DNA from: Leptotrichia sp. HSP-536
GTDB taxonomy: Bacteria > Fusobacteriota > Fusobacteriia > Fusobacteriales > Leptotrichiaceae
NCBI RefSeq assembly: GCF_041199985.1
Contig: NZ_CP165647.1
Coordinates: 2,294,001 to 2,358,000 of the forward strand
Length of the DNA stretch: 64,000 bases
Direction of reading: 5' to 3'
Part shown: positions 63,686 through 64,000 of the stretch, one piece after another
How the letters are laid out: the number at the start of each line of letters is the position of its first letter
Position numbering within the stretch: position 1 is the first letter of the stretch
Notes under the pieces: generated by a model
The model's input: the letters and a program-made list of their open reading frames with translations, nothing else
What the model was told of the DNA's origin: nothing
Database searches by the model: none
Program-made: the position numbers and the translations under genes

Positions 63686-64000
63686 ATGCAGGAAAGTAAA
63701 AATTTAAATATAGATAATGAAAAAAATTTTTTTTATAAAACTTATGAATACAAAAATGAGAAAGCTCTGAAGATTTTTTTAAGATTAACGAGAGAAAAAG
63801 GGAAAAATTCCTTTGAAGTTGCAAAATATTTAAAAAAAGATTTTCCAGAATTGAATTTTATGAAAATAGTGGAGTATAAGGTTTTAAAATATACCCCTTT
63901 TTACATAAAAATAGAAACAGTTTCTGAAAATATAAATAAAACTTTTAATGGTAATTTTGTATCTTATTATAATTATTTGGTTGAGAAGAATGATTTTGAG
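63686..64000 (+). CDS. 5' part of an unidentified gene
   Basis: ATG at 63686 after AAAGGA; the frame is open for 105 codons to the window end (MQESKNLNIDNEKNFFYKTY ... LVEKNDFE). Lys-, Asn- and Phe-rich, no signal peptide. Transcribed divergently from the LPS operon. It may be a lipopolysaccharide-modifying kinase by context but nothing in the visible part shows this. Confidence 0.7.
   Translation, partial: MQESKNLNIDNEKNFFYKTYEYKNEKALKIFLRLTREKGKNSFEVAKYLKKDFPELNFMKIVEYKVLKYTPFYIKIETVSENINKTFNGNFVSYYNYLVEKNDFE

Overview
The window is very AT-rich and dense. It mixes a diderm toolkit (LPS-core and O-antigen glycosyltransferases, an O-antigen ligase, a small outer-membrane barrel, remains of a filamentous-haemagglutinin exoprotein) with genes familiar from Firmicutes (SpoVG, HPr with Ser46, RqcH, an RsgA-Rpe pair). 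That mix, with leaderless orphan regulators and Fusobacteriota-type insertion sequences, points to Leptotrichia or a close relative. This is inferred from gene content; no 16S or other marker was searched.

Layout. 1-3.1 kb: end of a leftward gene, an orphan OmpR-type regulator, a YoaK-like membrane protein with an unusual repeated ribosome-binding region, and a frameshifted class A acid phosphatase. 3.3-10.3 kb (minus): a complete branched-chain amino-acid ABC transporter (two paralogous binding proteins, livH, livM, livG, livF) followed by pth. 10.4-11.0 kb: an outer-membrane barrel protein. 11.3-18.97 kb: an accessory island with exoprotein debris, a candidate orphan toxin/immunity pair, a nested wreck of two IS630-type copies and one IS3-type copy, an IS-truncated replication gene, and a tyrosine integrase facing the 3' end of a tRNA-Phe gene. 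19.1-25.1 kb: eight tRNAs, a broken IS481-type element, an acyl-ACP synthetase/ACP/acyltransferase fusion, thiN, and three more tRNAs including a second identical tRNA-Phe. 25.2-35.7 kb: nadR, rmuC, dnaE, a Cof-type phosphatase, a cysteine desulfurase, a DUF2207-like membrane protein, tRNA-Thr and ptsH. 35.8-40.8 kb: rqcH, a MarR-FeoA regulator, rpe, rsgA and a PASTA-only membrane protein, an order resembling the Firmicutes prkC-rsgA-rpe block without the kinase. 41.2-50.5 kb: an orphan PhnD-type binding lipoprotein, an S4 protein, spoVG, membrane proteins, an esterase, mfd and an orphan rnfD. 51.4-63.5 kb (minus): an LPS/surface polysaccharide locus with an MsbA-like exporter, a deacetylase, three GT9, one GT4, one GT32-type and two GT2 proteins, and a WaaL-like ligase.

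The most unusual pattern is a family of about 75-110 bp non-coding elements scattered between genes (five good copies). Their ends match the terminal repeats of the IS630-type elements in the same window, so they look like MITEs mobilised in trans. The most interesting protein-coding candidate is the two-gene module at 12.0-13.9 kb: its first product carries an LNLQLF motif like the Prp-protease site of phage capsid proteins and ribosomal protein L27, and it lies beside exoprotein remnants, consistent with an orphan polymorphic toxin and its immunity protein.
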